From NCBI RefSeq assembly GCF_021391675.1, contig NZ_CP090095.1, positions 3,477,501 through 3,541,500 of the forward strand: a stretch of DNA of 64,000 nucleotides. The letters are read 5' to 3'. The translations under genes were made by a program, and so were the position numbers. How positions within the stretch are numbered: the stretch's first letter is position 1; each line of letters opens with the position of its first letter. The notes beneath the pieces are model-generated. The model saw only the letters and a list, made by a program, of their open reading frames with translations, was not told the DNA's origin and searched no databases. This document shows positions 27,490 to 37,083 of this stretch, one piece after another. Source of the stretch: Neorhizobium galegae (GTDB lineage Bacteria > Pseudomonadota > Alphaproteobacteria > Rhizobiales > Rhizobiaceae).

Positions 27490-28379
27490 TGGGTTTTCTC
27501 CGCGGGATTGGTGACCAGAGTCGGGCGACGGGCGCGACCGGCTCCCTGGCGCTCCAGCGCCACCTTGGCGATGATGGTGAAGACGGCGATGAGCGCCAGG
27601 ATAGAGGCCGCGGCAAAGGCGCCGGCCGCCTGGTAGTCGTGATAGAGCAGCTCGATATGCAGCGGCAGCGTATTGGTCTGGCCGCGGATATTGCCCGAAA
27701 CGACCGAGACCGCGCCGAACTCACCCATGACGCGGGCGTTGCAGAGCACGACGCCGTAGAGCAGCGCCCATTTGATGTTCGGCAGCGTCACCGAGAAGAA
27801 GGTGCGCCAGCCGGACGCGCCGAGCGAGGTGGCGGCTTCCTCAAGATCGCGGCCCTGCGCCTGCATCAGCGGGATCAGCTCGCGGGCGACGAAGGGGGCG
27901 GTGACGAACATCGAGGCGAGGATGATCCCGGGGATCGCGAACAGAATCTTGAGCCCGTATTCGTCCAGCGCCGGACCGAAGACGCCCTGCAAACCATAAA
28001 CGAAGAGATAGGCGACACCCGCGACGATCGGCGAGACCGAAAACGGGATTTCGATGACGACCAGCAGGAAACGCCTGCCCCAGAAATCGAACTTGGTGAT
28101 CGACCAGGCGGCTGCAATACCGAAAGCCGTGTTGACCGGCACGGCGACAATCGCCGGAAACACCGTGAGCCCGATCGCATGCAGCGTATCCGGATGAATG
28201 ATCGTGTCGCGATAGACAAACCACCCCTTCGAAAAGGCCTCGACGCCGATGACCACCAGCGGCGCGACGATCAGCAGGGCGACGATCACCAGAACGATGC
28301 CGATCAGCATTCGGCGGAAGAGCGGCTGGTCGCCGACGCGCGGCGGCTTTCTGCCTGTACGGGTCGCGCCCATGGTCAC
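27486..28379 (-). CDS. cysW: Sulfate ABC transporter permease CysW
   Basis: A 297-residue permease with six probable helices; helix 1 is [20 protein letters not shown]. The EAA loop [20 protein letters not shown] is intact. The start is either GTG 28379, which overlaps the CysT stop as GTGA, or ATG 28373 two codons later. The product pairs with CysT in the sulfate channel. Confidence 0.93.
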   Translation of the reverse strand: MTMGATRTGRKPPRVGDQPLFRRMLIGIVLVIVALLIVAPLVVIGVEAFSKGWFVYRDTIIHPDTLHAIGLTVFPAIVAVPVNTAFGIAAAWSITKFDFWGRRFLLVVIEIPFSVSPIVAGVAYLFVYGLQGVFGPALDEYGLKILFAIPGIILASMFVTAPFVARELIPLMQAQGRDLEEAATSLGASGWRTFFSVTLPNIKWALLYGVVLCNARVMGEFGAVSVVSGNIRGQTNTLPLHIELLYHDYQAAGAFAAASILALIAVFTIIAKVALERQGAGRARRPTLVTNPAEKTQ

Positions 28380-29197
28380 CCCCTCACCGTGTAACGAAGC
28401 GCCCGCGACTGCATCCAGTTGGTGAGCGCGAGCATGACGAAGGCCGCAATCAGCAGCACCGAGGCGACGGCGGCGGCGGCCTGGTAGTCGTATTCCTCCA
28501 GCCGGATGAAGACGAGAAGAGCGGTGATCTCCGTCGACATCGGCTGGTTGCCGGCGATGAAGATGATCGCGCCGAACTCACCGAGCGAGCGGGCGAAAGA
28601 GAGCGACACGCCGGCGAGCAACGCCGGGGTCAGAAGCGGCAGGATGACCTTGCGGAAAATCTGCCAGTCCGAGCCGCCAAGCGACTGCGCCGCCTCTTCC
28701 AGCGCAGGATCCAGATCCTCCAGCACCGGCTGCACGGTGCGCACGATGAACGGCAGCGAGGTGAAGCACATCGCGATCATGATGCCGAGCGGCGTATAGG
28801 CGACCTTGATGCCGAGTTCGGCAAGGATGGAACCGAACCAGCCGTTGGTGGTGAAAAGCGCCGTCAGGGCAATGCCGGCCACCGCCGTCGGCAGCGCGAA
28901 GGGCAGATCGACCATGGCATCGACGATCCGCCAGCCCGGGAACCGATAGCGCGTCAGCACCCAGGCGAGCGCCAGGCCGAAGAACAGGTTGAAGACAGTG
29001 GCGCCGAGCGCCGAAAGCACGGTGACGCGATAGCTCGCGAGCGCCCGGGACGAGGAGACGATCCGCCAGTAATCCTCCGGGCCGAGGCTCGCGGCCTTGA
29101 AGACCAGAGCTGCCAGGGGCAGGACCACGATCAGCCCGACATAAAACAGCGTCACCCCCAGCGACAGGCGTAACCCGGGCAGGACATTGCGTCTCAA
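28376..29197 (-). CDS. cysT: Sulfate ABC transporter permease CysT (CysU)
   Basis: A 273-residue permease with helices beginning at LGVTLFYVGLIVVLPLAALV and an EAA loop DPALEEAAQSLGGSDWQIFR. The open frame extends upstream through the hairpin and the sbp 3' end, so I chose the TTG at 29197, which has AGAGGA nine bases before it and gives the normal CysT length. The gene follows sbp with an 80-base spacer containing a strong hairpin. Confidence 0.88.
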   Translation of the reverse strand: MRRNVLPGLRLSLGVTLFYVGLIVVLPLAALVFKAASLGPEDYWRIVSSSRALASYRVTVLSALGATVFNLFFGLALAWVLTRYRFPGWRIVDAMVDLPFALPTAVAGIALTALFTTNGWFGSILAELGIKVAYTPLGIMIAMCFTSLPFIVRTVQPVLEDLDPALEEAAQSLGGSDWQIFRKVILPLLTPALLAGVSLSFARSLGEFGAIIFIAGNQPMSTEITALLVFIRLEEYDYQAAAAVASVLLIAAFVMLALTNWMQSRALRYTVRG

Positions 29198-29224
29198 GCG
29201 GTCGATTCCTCTTTGCACGGCAAA

Positions 29225-29250
29225 GCCCGGCGAACTTTCGTTCGCCGGGC
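29225..29250 (-). promoter_or_regulatory. Intercistronic GAAA-tetraloop hairpin between sbp and cysT
   Basis: GCCCGGCGAAC (29225-29235) and GTTCGCCGGGC (29240-29250) form a perfect 11-bp stem; read on the transcribed strand the loop is GAAA, a GNRA tetraloop. There is no T-run, so it is more likely a stabiliser of the upstream sbp message or a partial attenuator than a full terminator. Confidence 0.7.
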
Positions 29251-29277
29251 GAGGCTTGGTTGAAGTCCAGTCTGCGC

Positions 29278-30276
29278 TTAGCGGCTGCCGTACAGCTTGT
29301 CGAGAGTGCCGCCGGAGGCGAAGTGGTCCTTCTGGATCTTGTCCCAACCGCCGAAGACGTCGTCGACCTTGACGAGGCGGATCGCCGGGAACTGATCCTT
29401 GAACTCGCCGGCGACCTTTTCGTTCTGGACACGATGGCCGAACTGGGCAGCGATCCGCTGGCCTTCTTCCGTGTAGAGGAAGTCGAGATAGGACTTCGCG
29501 AGGGCTTCCGTGCCGTGCTTCTTGGCAACCTTCTCGACCACCGCAACCGGGAATTCGGCGAGCAGGCTGACCGACGGGATGACGCTCTCGACCTTGTCGG
29601 CGCCGTACTGCTTGACGATGCCGCGGGTCTCGGCCTCGAAGGTGATCAGCACGTCGCCGGTTTCGCGCTCGACGAAGGTGGTGGTGGAGGCGCGGCCGCC
29701 GGTATCGAAGACCGGCACATTGTCGAAGATCTTGGTGATATAGGCATCGATCTTCTCTTCGTCGCCCTTATAGGCTTCCTTGGCCCAGGCGTAGGCGGCG
29801 AGATAGGTGTAGCGGGCGTTGCCCGAGGTCTTCGGGTTCGGGAACACGGCATGCACATCGGCGCGGGCCAGATCGCCCCAGTCCTTGATGTTCTTGGGAT
29901 TGCCGGCGCGCACCAGGAACGACGGGAAGGAATAGAAGGGCGAGGCATTGTTCGGGAATGCCTTGGTCCAGTCCTTGGCCACGAAGCCTTGTCTGGCGAG
30001 GAAATCGATGTCGGTCGACTGGTTGAAGGTCACGACGTCGGCTTCAAGGCCTTCGGCGATCGAACGGGCCTGCTTCGAGGTGCCTGCATGCGACTGGTCG
30101 ACGGCGACGCCCGGATGCCTCTTGATGAAGGCCTCGTTCTCGGCGACGAACAGCTCGCGCGAAACGTCGTAGGAGGCATTGAGCAGTTTCGTCGGCGACT
30201 GGGCCAGCGCAGGAGTAACAAAAAGCGCGGCCAAGGGAGCAATAAGGGCGGTGCCGAGGATCAGGAGGCGGTTCAT
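29278..30276 (-). CDS. sbp: Sulfate-binding periplasmic protein
   Basis: A 332-residue binding protein with signal peptide (LGTALIAPLAALFVTPALAQ). The mature start TKLLNASYDVSRELF and the sulfate-site region QSHAGTSKQARS are diagnostic of the Sbp/CysP family, as is FNQSTDIDFLA. It is the first gene of the sulfate importer operon sbp-cysT-cysW-cysA. The 209 bases upstream (30277-30485) hold no gene; they contain a hairpin GGAGCTT/AAGCTCC around 30398-30418 and probably the promoter. Confidence 0.94.
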   Translation of the reverse strand: MNRLLILGTALIAPLAALFVTPALAQSPTKLLNASYDVSRELFVAENEAFIKRHPGVAVDQSHAGTSKQARSIAEGLEADVVTFNQSTDIDFLARQGFVAKDWTKAFPNNASPFYSFPSFLVRAGNPKNIKDWGDLARADVHAVFPNPKTSGNARYTYLAAYAWAKEAYKGDEEKIDAYITKIFDNVPVFDTGGRASTTTFVERETGDVLITFEAETRGIVKQYGADKVESVIPSVSLLAEFPVAVVEKVAKKHGTEALAKSYLDFLYTEEGQRIAAQFGHRVQNEKVAGEFKDQFPAIRLVKVDDVFGGWDKIQKDHFASGGTLDKLYGSR

Positions 30277-30485
30277 GCAAGTCTCCGGTGTTCGATGGTG
30301 ACGATGAAACTACCGGTATGTCCATCAAACCGCGAGAAACCCCGCACCCTGCTTTGCGAGCACCTTAGAAATTTTGTCCATTTTTCGCCATGTTGGCGGA
30401 GCTTTTCGCTCAAGCTCCAGAGAAGCGCTCCCACCGTCGAAGGAGGAAGCGCCATCTAAGCCACCGCAACTCGATTACGGATACC

Positions 30486-30689
30486 TCACGCGACACTGCG
30501 CGACGGTTCCATCTCGTGGATGACCTTGGTGATTTCCGAACGGAACTCCGGCGTATCCTGATGACCGTGTACGGTAATGGCGTGCTGTACCGCAGCGTTG
30601 ACGAGTTCGTCCATGCTGTCGGCCGAGATGGCTACGGTGCATTTCATCTCGCTCGGAAACTCGCGGCAATCGATAAATTTGCGTCCCAT
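30486..30689 (-). CDS. DUF1059 family small protein
   Basis: A 67-residue soluble protein starting MGRKFIDCREFPSE, with CREFP and AVQHAITVHGH being the family signature. ATG 30689 has GGAGGT five bases upstream, better supported than starts nine codons earlier. Function unknown. Two cysteines and a histidine pair suggest possible metal binding, which is only an inference. It stands alone between sbp and mmsB on the minus strand. Confidence 0.85.
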   Translation of the reverse strand: MGRKFIDCREFPSEMKCTVAISADSMDELVNAAVQHAITVHGHQDTPEFRSEITKVIHEMEPSRSVA

Positions 30690-30814
30690 GCTGACCTCCA
30701 TCCCAAGTCCTGACATCGATCTGCCAGGAAGACACGGATTTTACTCTCTTTGCCCGCAGGAAACATACGCCAAAGGGTCTATCCACGCAGCTTCCAAGAC
30801 ACGGGCGCTCCCAC

Positions 30815-31708
30815 TCAACCGTTCCTGCCGGCCTTCTCGCGCAGCATCTGGATGATGGCGGAAAAATCGTTCGCGCCGTGCCCGGTCCTTTCAAACTCGG
30901 CATAAAGCTCGGCCGCGTGGGCACCGAGCGGCGTGGCTGCGCCAGACTGTCTTGCGGCCTCCTGCGACAGCGTCAGGTCCTTCAACATCAGCGCTGCGGC
31001 GAAACCTGGCCTGTAGTCGTTATTCGCCGGCGAGGTGGGCACCGGACCCGGCACCGGGCAATAGGTGGTGAGCGACCAGCACTGGCCTGACGAGGTGGAG
31101 GCGACGTCGAACAGCGCCTGATGCGAAAGGCCGAGCTTTTCCGCCAGCCCGAATGCCTCGCAGACGCCGATCATCGAGATGCCCAATATCATATTGTTGC
31201 AGATTTTTGCCGCCTGGCCCGCGCCGGCGTCGCCGCAATGGACGATCTTCTTGCCCATCGCCTCGAGGATCGGCTTGCCCAGGGCGAACGCCTTTTCCGA
31301 ACCGCCGACCATGAAGGTGAGCGTGCCGGCCACAGCCCCGCCGGTGCCGCCGGAGACGGGTGCATCGAGCGAGATGCAGTTCATGACATCCGCCAGTTCA
31401 TGCGCCTTGCGGGCGCTTTCCACGTCGATGGTCGAGCAGTCGATGACGAGAGTGCCCTCGGGGATGAGCGTGGTGATATCGGTCCACACGGCCGTGACGT
31501 GCTGCCCCTTCGGCAGCATGGTGATGACACATTCCGCATCGCGCACCGCCTCCGCCAGCGCATCGGCAGCCATCACGCCCGTCTCGGCGGCCGCCTTCAC
31601 CGACGCTTCCGACAGATCGAATCCGCGCACCTCATGACCGGCTTTCACGAGATTGGCAGCCATCGGCCCGCCCATATTGCCAAGGCCCACGAAAGCGATC
31701 TTGGTCAT
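30815..31708 (-). CDS. mmsB: 3-hydroxyisobutyrate dehydrogenase
   Basis: A 297-residue NAD-dependent beta-hydroxyacid dehydrogenase in valine degradation. The Rossmann motif FVGLGNMGGPMAANL starts the protein, the substrate motif DAPVSGGTGGA lies near residue 120 and the catalytic lysine near residue 170 in GAGQAAKICNN. The frame is open upstream, but ATG 31708 with GGGAGG before it is the family start. It follows the 3-hydroxyisobutyryl-CoA hydrolase gene by 23 bases, matching consecutive pathway steps. Confidence 0.94.
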   Translation of the reverse strand: MTKIAFVGLGNMGGPMAANLVKAGHEVRGFDLSEASVKAAAETGVMAADALAEAVRDAECVITMLPKGQHVTAVWTDITTLIPEGTLVIDCSTIDVESARKAHELADVMNCISLDAPVSGGTGGAVAGTLTFMVGGSEKAFALGKPILEAMGKKIVHCGDAGAGQAAKICNNMILGISMIGVCEAFGLAEKLGLSHQALFDVASTSSGQCWSLTTYCPVPGPVPTSPANNDYRPGFAAALMLKDLTLSQEAARQSGAATPLGAHAAELYAEFERTGHGANDFSAIIQMLREKAGRNG

Positions 31709-31731
31709 GTCTTCCTCCCGTCTTTCTTGTC

Positions 31732-32811
31732 TTAAAGCCTGTGATCCGGAAACAGCACCGGATGCCGCGCAGCGAAATAGCGGTCGAGATCCGTATCCCC
31801 GACCTCCTCCAGCGTTGCCGGAGACCATTTCGGGTTGCGATCCTTGTCGATGATCGCGGCGCGCACGCCCTCGTAGAAATCGTGGTTGCGCAGGATTTCG
31901 GCGCCGGCGGTAAATTCCCGCTCCAGGCATTCGACCAGGCTCGAACTTTCGCGGCCGCGCCGGATGAGCCGAAGCGCGAGCTTGAGGCTGGTCGGCGAGC
32001 GCTTGGCGATGATGTCGCGCGTCCTGATGGAGAATTCATCATCCTCTCTATTCAGGGCTTCCACAACCTCCTCGACCGTATCGAAGCGAAAAACCCGGTC
32101 GATCAGGTCGCGATGGGCCTCAAGCTGGCTTTCGCCCGGCGTAACGGCGAGACGATCGATCACCGCCCTCACCTGCTCGTCGGATGCGCCGCCTTTCAGT
32201 TCTCCCAGCGCCTCGACAAGCGGGCCGAGCCGCTCCGAGGGCACGTTGACATCGGCAAGGTTGGTATAGATGGCGTCCGCCGCGCCGATCACCTCGCCAG
32301 TCAACCCCATCCAGGTTCCGGTCTCGCCGGGCGCGCGGGGAAGCAGCCAGGTGGCGCCGACATCGGGCACGTAGCCGATGCCGGTCTCGGGCATGGCAAG
32401 ACGGGTGCGCTCCGTGACGATCCGGTGTTTTCCGTGCGAGGCGACGCCGACGCCGCCGCCCATGACGATGCCGTCCATCAGCGCCACATACGGCTTTTCG
32501 TAGCGGGAGATCATATAGTTGACGGGGAATTCCTCACGCCAGAACCGCGTGACGTCAGGATCGTCCGACTTGCCGCTTTCGTAGATGACCCGGATATCTC
32601 CTCCGGCGCAAAGACCGCGCTCTCCCTCGCCTTTCAGGATGACACAGGAGATGTCCGGATCGCGCGCAAACCGCTCCAGCGCCTGCTTCATCGCCCGCAC
32701 CATGGCGAAGTTCAGGCTGTTCAGCGCCCTCGGCCGGTTGAGCCGGATGACGGCGGCCGAACCGATACGGTCGATGAGGACTTCGTCGCTCTGGGCAGGT
32801 GTGTCGGGCAT
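31732..32811 (-). CDS. 3-hydroxyisobutyryl-CoA hydrolase (enoyl-CoA hydratase/isomerase family)
   Basis: A 359-residue crotonase-fold protein. The long C-terminal part and the motifs GLCAGGDIRVIYESG, DGIVMGGGVGVASHG and AMPETGIGYVPDVGA mark the valine-pathway hydrolase rather than a simple hydratase. It acts just before the dehydrogenase encoded downstream. It is followed by mmsB and preceded, 13 bases away, by a GMC oxidoreductase gene on the same strand, so all three probably share a transcript. Confidence 0.92.
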   Translation of the reverse strand: MPDTPAQSDEVLIDRIGSAAVIRLNRPRALNSLNFAMVRAMKQALERFARDPDISCVILKGEGERGLCAGGDIRVIYESGKSDDPDVTRFWREEFPVNYMISRYEKPYVALMDGIVMGGGVGVASHGKHRIVTERTRLAMPETGIGYVPDVGATWLLPRAPGETGTWMGLTGEVIGAADAIYTNLADVNVPSERLGPLVEALGELKGGASDEQVRAVIDRLAVTPGESQLEAHRDLIDRVFRFDTVEEVVEALNREDDEFSIRTRDIIAKRSPTSLKLALRLIRRGRESSSLVECLEREFTAGAEILRNHDFYEGVRAAIIDKDRNPKWSPATLEEVGDTDLDRYFAARHPVLFPDHRL

Positions 32812-32824
32812 GCGTTTCTCCGGT

Positions 32825-34420
32825 CTACCGATTGTCCGCCAGGATCATCTCGGCCGCCTTTTCGGCGATCATGATCGTCGGCGAATTGGTGTTGCCGGAG
32901 ACTATATTGGGCATGATCGAGGCATCGGCGATACGCAGCCTTCCGACTGCGCGCATTTTCAGGCGGGGATCGACGACGCTGTCCGGATCGGATCCCATAC
33001 GCGCGGTGCCGACCGGGTGGAAGATCGTCGTACCGATGTCGCCGGCCGCCTTTTCGAGGTCCGCATCGGTCTCGCAGGAGGGGCCGGGCCTGTATTCCTC
33101 CGGATGATAGCGCGCAAACGCCGGTTTTTTGACGATCTCGCGGGTGATCCGGATCGACTTGACGGCGACGTCGCGGTCGGCGGCGGTCGACAGGTAGTTC
33201 GGATGGATGCCCGGTGCCGCGGCGAAATCCGGGCTTTTCAGATGCACGGACCCACGGCTCTCGGGACGAAGATTGCACACGCTCGCGGTCATTGCCGGGA
33301 ACGAGTGGACCGGTTCGCCGAACTTGTCGAGCGACACGGGCTGGACGTGATATTCGAGATCCGGCGTCTCCTTGTCCGGCCCGGATTTGGTGAAGATGCC
33401 GAGCTGGCTCGGCGCCATCGACATCGGCCCGGAGCGCCGGAAGGCGTATTCCAGGCCGATCGAGGCCTTGCCGATCAGGCTCGACGCCTTTTCGTTGAGG
33501 GTCGGAACGCCGGTCACCTTGTAGACGAGGCGGAGCTGCAGGTGGTCCTGCAGGTTCTCCCCGACAGCCTTGACCTCCTTGACCACCTCGACACCGGCAT
33601 TGGCGAGCACATCGCCGCGGCCGATGCCGGAGAGCTCGAGGATATGCGGCGTGCCGATCGCGCCGGCGCTGAGCACGGTTTCGCGTTTCGCATAGGCCTT
33701 CTTCGCCACCCCATCGTGCTGGAACTCTACACCCTTCACCTCGCCGTTTTCGATGATCAGCTTCCGAACATGCGCCTTGGTAAGCACCGTGAGGTTCGGC
33801 CGCTTCATCGCCGGGCGCAGGAAGGCCTTGGACGTGTTCCAGCGGATGCCGGAGCGCTGGTTGACGTCGAAATAGCTTGAGCCTTCGTTGTTGCCACGAT
33901 TGAAGTCGTCGACGATCGGAATACCGGCCTCTTCGGCGGCCTTCTGGAAACTGTCGAGCACGGCCCAGCGCACCCGCGACTTCTCGATGCGCCATTCGCC
34001 GCCTGCGCCGTGCATGTCATCGGCGCCCTTGTAGAAATCCTGGCTCTTCCTGAAGATAGGCAGGACATCGTCCCAGCCCCAGCCGGTGCAGCCCATCTGC
34101 CGCCACATGTCGTAGTCGTAAGCCTGGCCGCGCATGTAGATCATGCCGTTGATCGAAGAGCAGCCGCCGAGGATCTTTCCACGCGGATAGGAGAGCGAAC
34201 GGCCGTTCAGCCCCTCTTCCTTCTCGGTGGTAAAACACCAGTCCGTGCGCGGATTGTTGATACAGTAGAGGTAACCGACAGGAATATGCACCCAATGATA
34301 ATTGTCGTTGCCGCCCGCTTCGAGGATCAGTACGCGGTTGCCCGGGTCCTTCGATAACCGATTGGCCAATACGCAGCCCGCGCTGCCCGCCCCGATGACA
34401 ATGTAGTCGTAATTTTCCAT
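32825..34420 (-). CDS. GMC-family FAD oxidoreductase (choline/alcohol dehydrogenase-like)
   Basis: A 531-residue flavoprotein with the N-terminal FAD motif YIVIGAGSAGCVLANRL, GMC signature region GGCSSINGMIYMRG and the catalytic histidine/asparagine segment HPVGTARMG...GNTNSPT at the C-terminus. It oxidises an alcohol, but the substrate is not readable; it resembles choline dehydrogenase-like enzymes outside the betaine operon. The start is ATG 34420 with GGAG eight bases upstream. It sits between a branched-chain-type importer and valine-degradation genes, suggesting oxidation of an imported branched alcohol or acid precursor. Confidence 0.88.
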   Translation of the reverse strand: MENYDYIVIGAGSAGCVLANRLSKDPGNRVLILEAGGNDNYHWVHIPVGYLYCINNPRTDWCFTTEKEEGLNGRSLSYPRGKILGGCSSINGMIYMRGQAYDYDMWRQMGCTGWGWDDVLPIFRKSQDFYKGADDMHGAGGEWRIEKSRVRWAVLDSFQKAAEEAGIPIVDDFNRGNNEGSSYFDVNQRSGIRWNTSKAFLRPAMKRPNLTVLTKAHVRKLIIENGEVKGVEFQHDGVAKKAYAKRETVLSAGAIGTPHILELSGIGRGDVLANAGVEVVKEVKAVGENLQDHLQLRLVYKVTGVPTLNEKASSLIGKASIGLEYAFRRSGPMSMAPSQLGIFTKSGPDKETPDLEYHVQPVSLDKFGEPVHSFPAMTASVCNLRPESRGSVHLKSPDFAAAPGIHPNYLSTAADRDVAVKSIRITREIVKKPAFARYHPEEYRPGPSCETDADLEKAAGDIGTTIFHPVGTARMGSDPDSVVDPRLKMRAVGRLRIADASIMPNIVSGNTNSPTIMIAEKAAEMILADNR

Positions 34421-34489
34421 GCTTATGCTCCAGGGAGAGCGCCCTGCGAACCATGCCCGCAAGCCGCATCCCTGCACCCTCCCTCTATC

Positions 34490-35497
34490 TTATCGTCTAT
34501 GCTCGAAACCGAGCTTCCGGCCGAGCCGGGAGGCGTAGAATTCCCCGATAATGCCCCGCCGGAAGACGAGGACACAGACCATGAAGATCACGCCGGTGAC
34601 GATCGTCACCGGAAATTGCGACGTCGCCAGATAGTTCTGCAGCGTGACCACCAGACCAGCGCCGAAGATCGGCCCGATCAGCGTGCCGATACCGCCGAGA
34701 AGCGTCATCAGGATCACTTCGCCGGACATCTGCCAGGCGACATCCGTGAGCGTCGCGAACTGGAAGACCAGCGACTTCAACCCGCCCGCAAGGCCCGCTA
34801 AGGCCGCCGACATCACGAAGGCCCCGAGCTTGTAGCGGGCGACAGAGTAGCCGAGCGAAATGGCCCGCGGCTCGTTCTCGCGGATCGACCGGAGGATCAT
34901 GCCGAAGGGCGAGTTGATGAACCGCCAGATGATCACCATGCCGATCAGGAATACGCCCAGCACGAAGTAATACATATTGGTCGAGCTGTTGAGATCGATG
35001 AAACCGAACAGATGGCCGCGCGGCACCGACTGGATGCCGTCCTCGCCTTGAGTGAACTCCGCCTGCAGGCAGAAGAAGAAGAACATCTGCGACAGAGCGA
35101 GCGTGATCATCGCGAAATAGATGCCCTGCCGGCGGATCGCGAAGAACCCCATGATCAGCCCGAGCAATGCTGCGCCCACGACGCCGGTCAGGATACCGAG
35201 TTCCGGCGGAAAGCCCCATTCCTTGACCGCATGGGCGGTGAAATAGGCCGCGCCGCCGAAGAAAGTCGCGTGGCCGAAGGACAGGAGCCCGGTATAACCG
35301 AGCAGCAGGTTGAAGGCGCATGCAAATAGCGCGAAGCACAAGAGCTTCATCAGGAAGATTGGATAGAAGAACATCGGCGCGAGGATCAGAGCCGCCAGGC
35401 CGATGATCACGAAGATCGTGTAGGTCCTGGAAGCGGTGGCCGAGCGCTCGATATGCGGCTTGGCGGCGGTTTGGGTCATCTCGCTCATCTCACGCAT
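34490..35497 (-). CDS. Branched-chain amino acid-type ABC transporter permease (LivM-like)
   Basis: A 335-residue permease with about eight to ten helices; FNLLLGYTGLLSFGHATFFG is the LivM/LivH hallmark. The start at ATG 35497 overlaps the LivH stop by eight bases; in-frame ATGs three and six codons later are also possible. It is part of the five-gene importer read from 39079 to 34490. Confidence 0.92.
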   Translation of the reverse strand: MREMSEMTQTAAKPHIERSATASRTYTIFVIIGLAALILAPMFFYPIFLMKLLCFALFACAFNLLLGYTGLLSFGHATFFGGAAYFTAHAVKEWGFPPELGILTGVVGAALLGLIMGFFAIRRQGIYFAMITLALSQMFFFFCLQAEFTQGEDGIQSVPRGHLFGFIDLNSSTNMYYFVLGVFLIGMVIIWRFINSPFGMILRSIRENEPRAISLGYSVARYKLGAFVMSAALAGLAGGLKSLVFQFATLTDVAWQMSGEVILMTLLGGIGTLIGPIFGAGLVVTLQNYLATSQFPVTIVTGVIFMVCVLVFRRGIIGEFYASRLGRKLGFEHRR

Positions 35498-36377
35498 CCC
35501 GTCCGAAAAGGCCGGCTGGCCGGAGTAGAAGCACGATTGCCATGATCACGAAGATCACGATATTGGACGCTTCCGGATAGAACACCTTGGTGAGGCCCTC
35601 TGCAATACCGAGCATGTAGCCGGTGATGATGGCGCCCATGATCGAGCCCATGCCGCCGACCACGACCACCGCGAAAACGACGATGATGATGTTCGAGCCC
35701 ATCAGCGGCGAGACCTGGTAGATCGGCGCGGCCAGCACGCCGGCAAAGGCGGCGAGCGCCGCACCGAGCCCGTAGGTCAGCGTCAGGAGCACCGGCACGT
35801 TGACGCCGAAAGCCTGCACGAGCACCGGATTTTCGGTCGCGGCGCGAAGATAGGCGCCGAGCTTGGTCTTCTCGATCAGCAGCCATGTGCCGATGCAGGC
35901 GACCAGCGACACGACGACCACCCAGCCGCGATAGATCGGCAGGAACATGAAACCGAGATTGGTGCCCCCGGCAAGCTGCGCCGGCACCGAATAGGGTTGG
36001 CCGGCCGCGCCGTAGAGGTAGCGGAACGTGCCCTCGATGGTCAGCGCCAAGCCGAACGTGAAGAGCAGGCCGTAGAGCGGATCGAGATCGTAGAGCCGTG
36101 ACAGCATCGTTCGTTCGATGATGGCTCCGAACAGGCCGACGACGATCGGCCCGAGGATCAGCGCGGCCCAGTAGTTGATGCCGAAATACTCCAGCATCAG
36201 CATCGCCGCAAAGGCGCCGAGCATGTACTGCGCGCCATGGGCAAAGTTGATGACGCGCAGAAGGCCGAAGATGACCGCAAGGCCGAGGCTCAGGAGCGCG
36301 TAGAAGGACCCGTTGATCAGGCCGATCAGGAGCTGCCCGAGAAAGGCCTGAAGCGGTATGCCGAAGATCATCGTCAT
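35490..36377 (-). CDS. Branched-chain amino acid-type ABC transporter permease (LivH-like)
   Basis: A 295-residue permease with the family motif GLLRVINFAHGAQYMLGAF near residue 40 and eight probable helices. It lies four bases after the LivF-like gene and overlaps the LivM-like start. It forms the membrane channel with LivM. Confidence 0.93.
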   Translation of the reverse strand: MTMIFGIPLQAFLGQLLIGLINGSFYALLSLGLAVIFGLLRVINFAHGAQYMLGAFAAMLMLEYFGINYWAALILGPIVVGLFGAIIERTMLSRLYDLDPLYGLLFTFGLALTIEGTFRYLYGAAGQPYSVPAQLAGGTNLGFMFLPIYRGWVVVVSLVACIGTWLLIEKTKLGAYLRAATENPVLVQAFGVNVPVLLTLTYGLGAALAAFAGVLAAPIYQVSPLMGSNIIIVVFAVVVVGGMGSIMGAIITGYMLGIAEGLTKVFYPEASNIVIFVIMAIVLLLRPAGLFGRDA

Positions 36378-36381
36378 AGCG

Positions 36382-37083
36382 TCACACTCCCAGAACCTTG
36401 TGCAACATGTCCATGCGATCAGGCAGCTCGCCGACCGGGAAATTCGCCACCATCCGGCCGTGATCCATCAGATAGAACCGGTCGGCGACGCGGCTCGCGA
36501 AGCGGAAATTCTGCTCCACCAGGAGCACCGTCATGCCGCGCTCCTTCAGCGTCTTCAGCACCTCGCCGATCCGCTGCACGATGACCGGCGCCAGGCCTTC
36601 GGTCGGCTCGTCGAGGATCAGCAGCTTGACGCCGGTGCGCAGGATGCGGGCGATCGCCAGCATCTGCTGCTCGCCCCCGGAAAGCTTGGTGCCGGGGCTG
36701 GAGCGGCGCTCCTCAAGGTTGGGGAAGAGCTCGTAGATCTCTTCGAGCGACATGCCGCCTTCAGCCACGACCGGCGGCAGCATCAGGTTTTCCTCGACGG
36801 TCAAAGTCGAAAAGATGCCGCGCTCTTCCGGCACGAAGCCGATGCCGTTATGCGCCGTGCGATGCAGCGGCACGCCGAGCATATCCTTGCCCGCAAAGCG
36901 GATTTCGCCTTTCCGCTCGCGGATGATGCCGACGATGGTCCTGAGCGTCGTCGTCTTGCCGACGCCGTTGCGGCCGAGAATGGTGATCGTCTCGCCCTCG
37001 CCGACCGTCATGTCGACGCCGTGCAGGACGTGGCTTTCGCCATACCAGGCATTGAGGTTGGAAACTTGCAACAACGGTGCCAT
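36382..37083 (-). CDS. Branched-chain amino acid-type ABC transporter ATP-binding protein (LivF-like)
   Basis: A 233-residue ATPase with Walker A GRNGVGKTT, signature LSGGEQQMLAIARIL and Walker B LLILDEPTEGLAP. A TTG lies one codon upstream, but ATG 37083 overlaps the LivG stop as TGATG, so I prefer it. The sequence FVPEERGIFSTLTVEENL is typical of LivF. Confidence 0.93.
   Translation of the reverse strand: MAPLLQVSNLNAWYGESHVLHGVDMTVGEGETITILGRNGVGKTTTLRTIVGIIRERKGEIRFAGKDMLGVPLHRTAHNGIGFVPEERGIFSTLTVEENLMLPPVVAEGGMSLEEIYELFPNLEERRSSPGTKLSGGEQQMLAIARILRTGVKLLILDEPTEGLAPVIVQRIGEVLKTLKERGMTVLLVEQNFRFASRVADRFYLMDHGRMVANFPVGELPDRMDMLHKVLGV

Noticed and set aside
30277..30485. Possible small gene upstream of sbp
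   Set aside because: Short frames exist but none has a ribosome site with a plausible product; hairpins and promoter function explain the region better.
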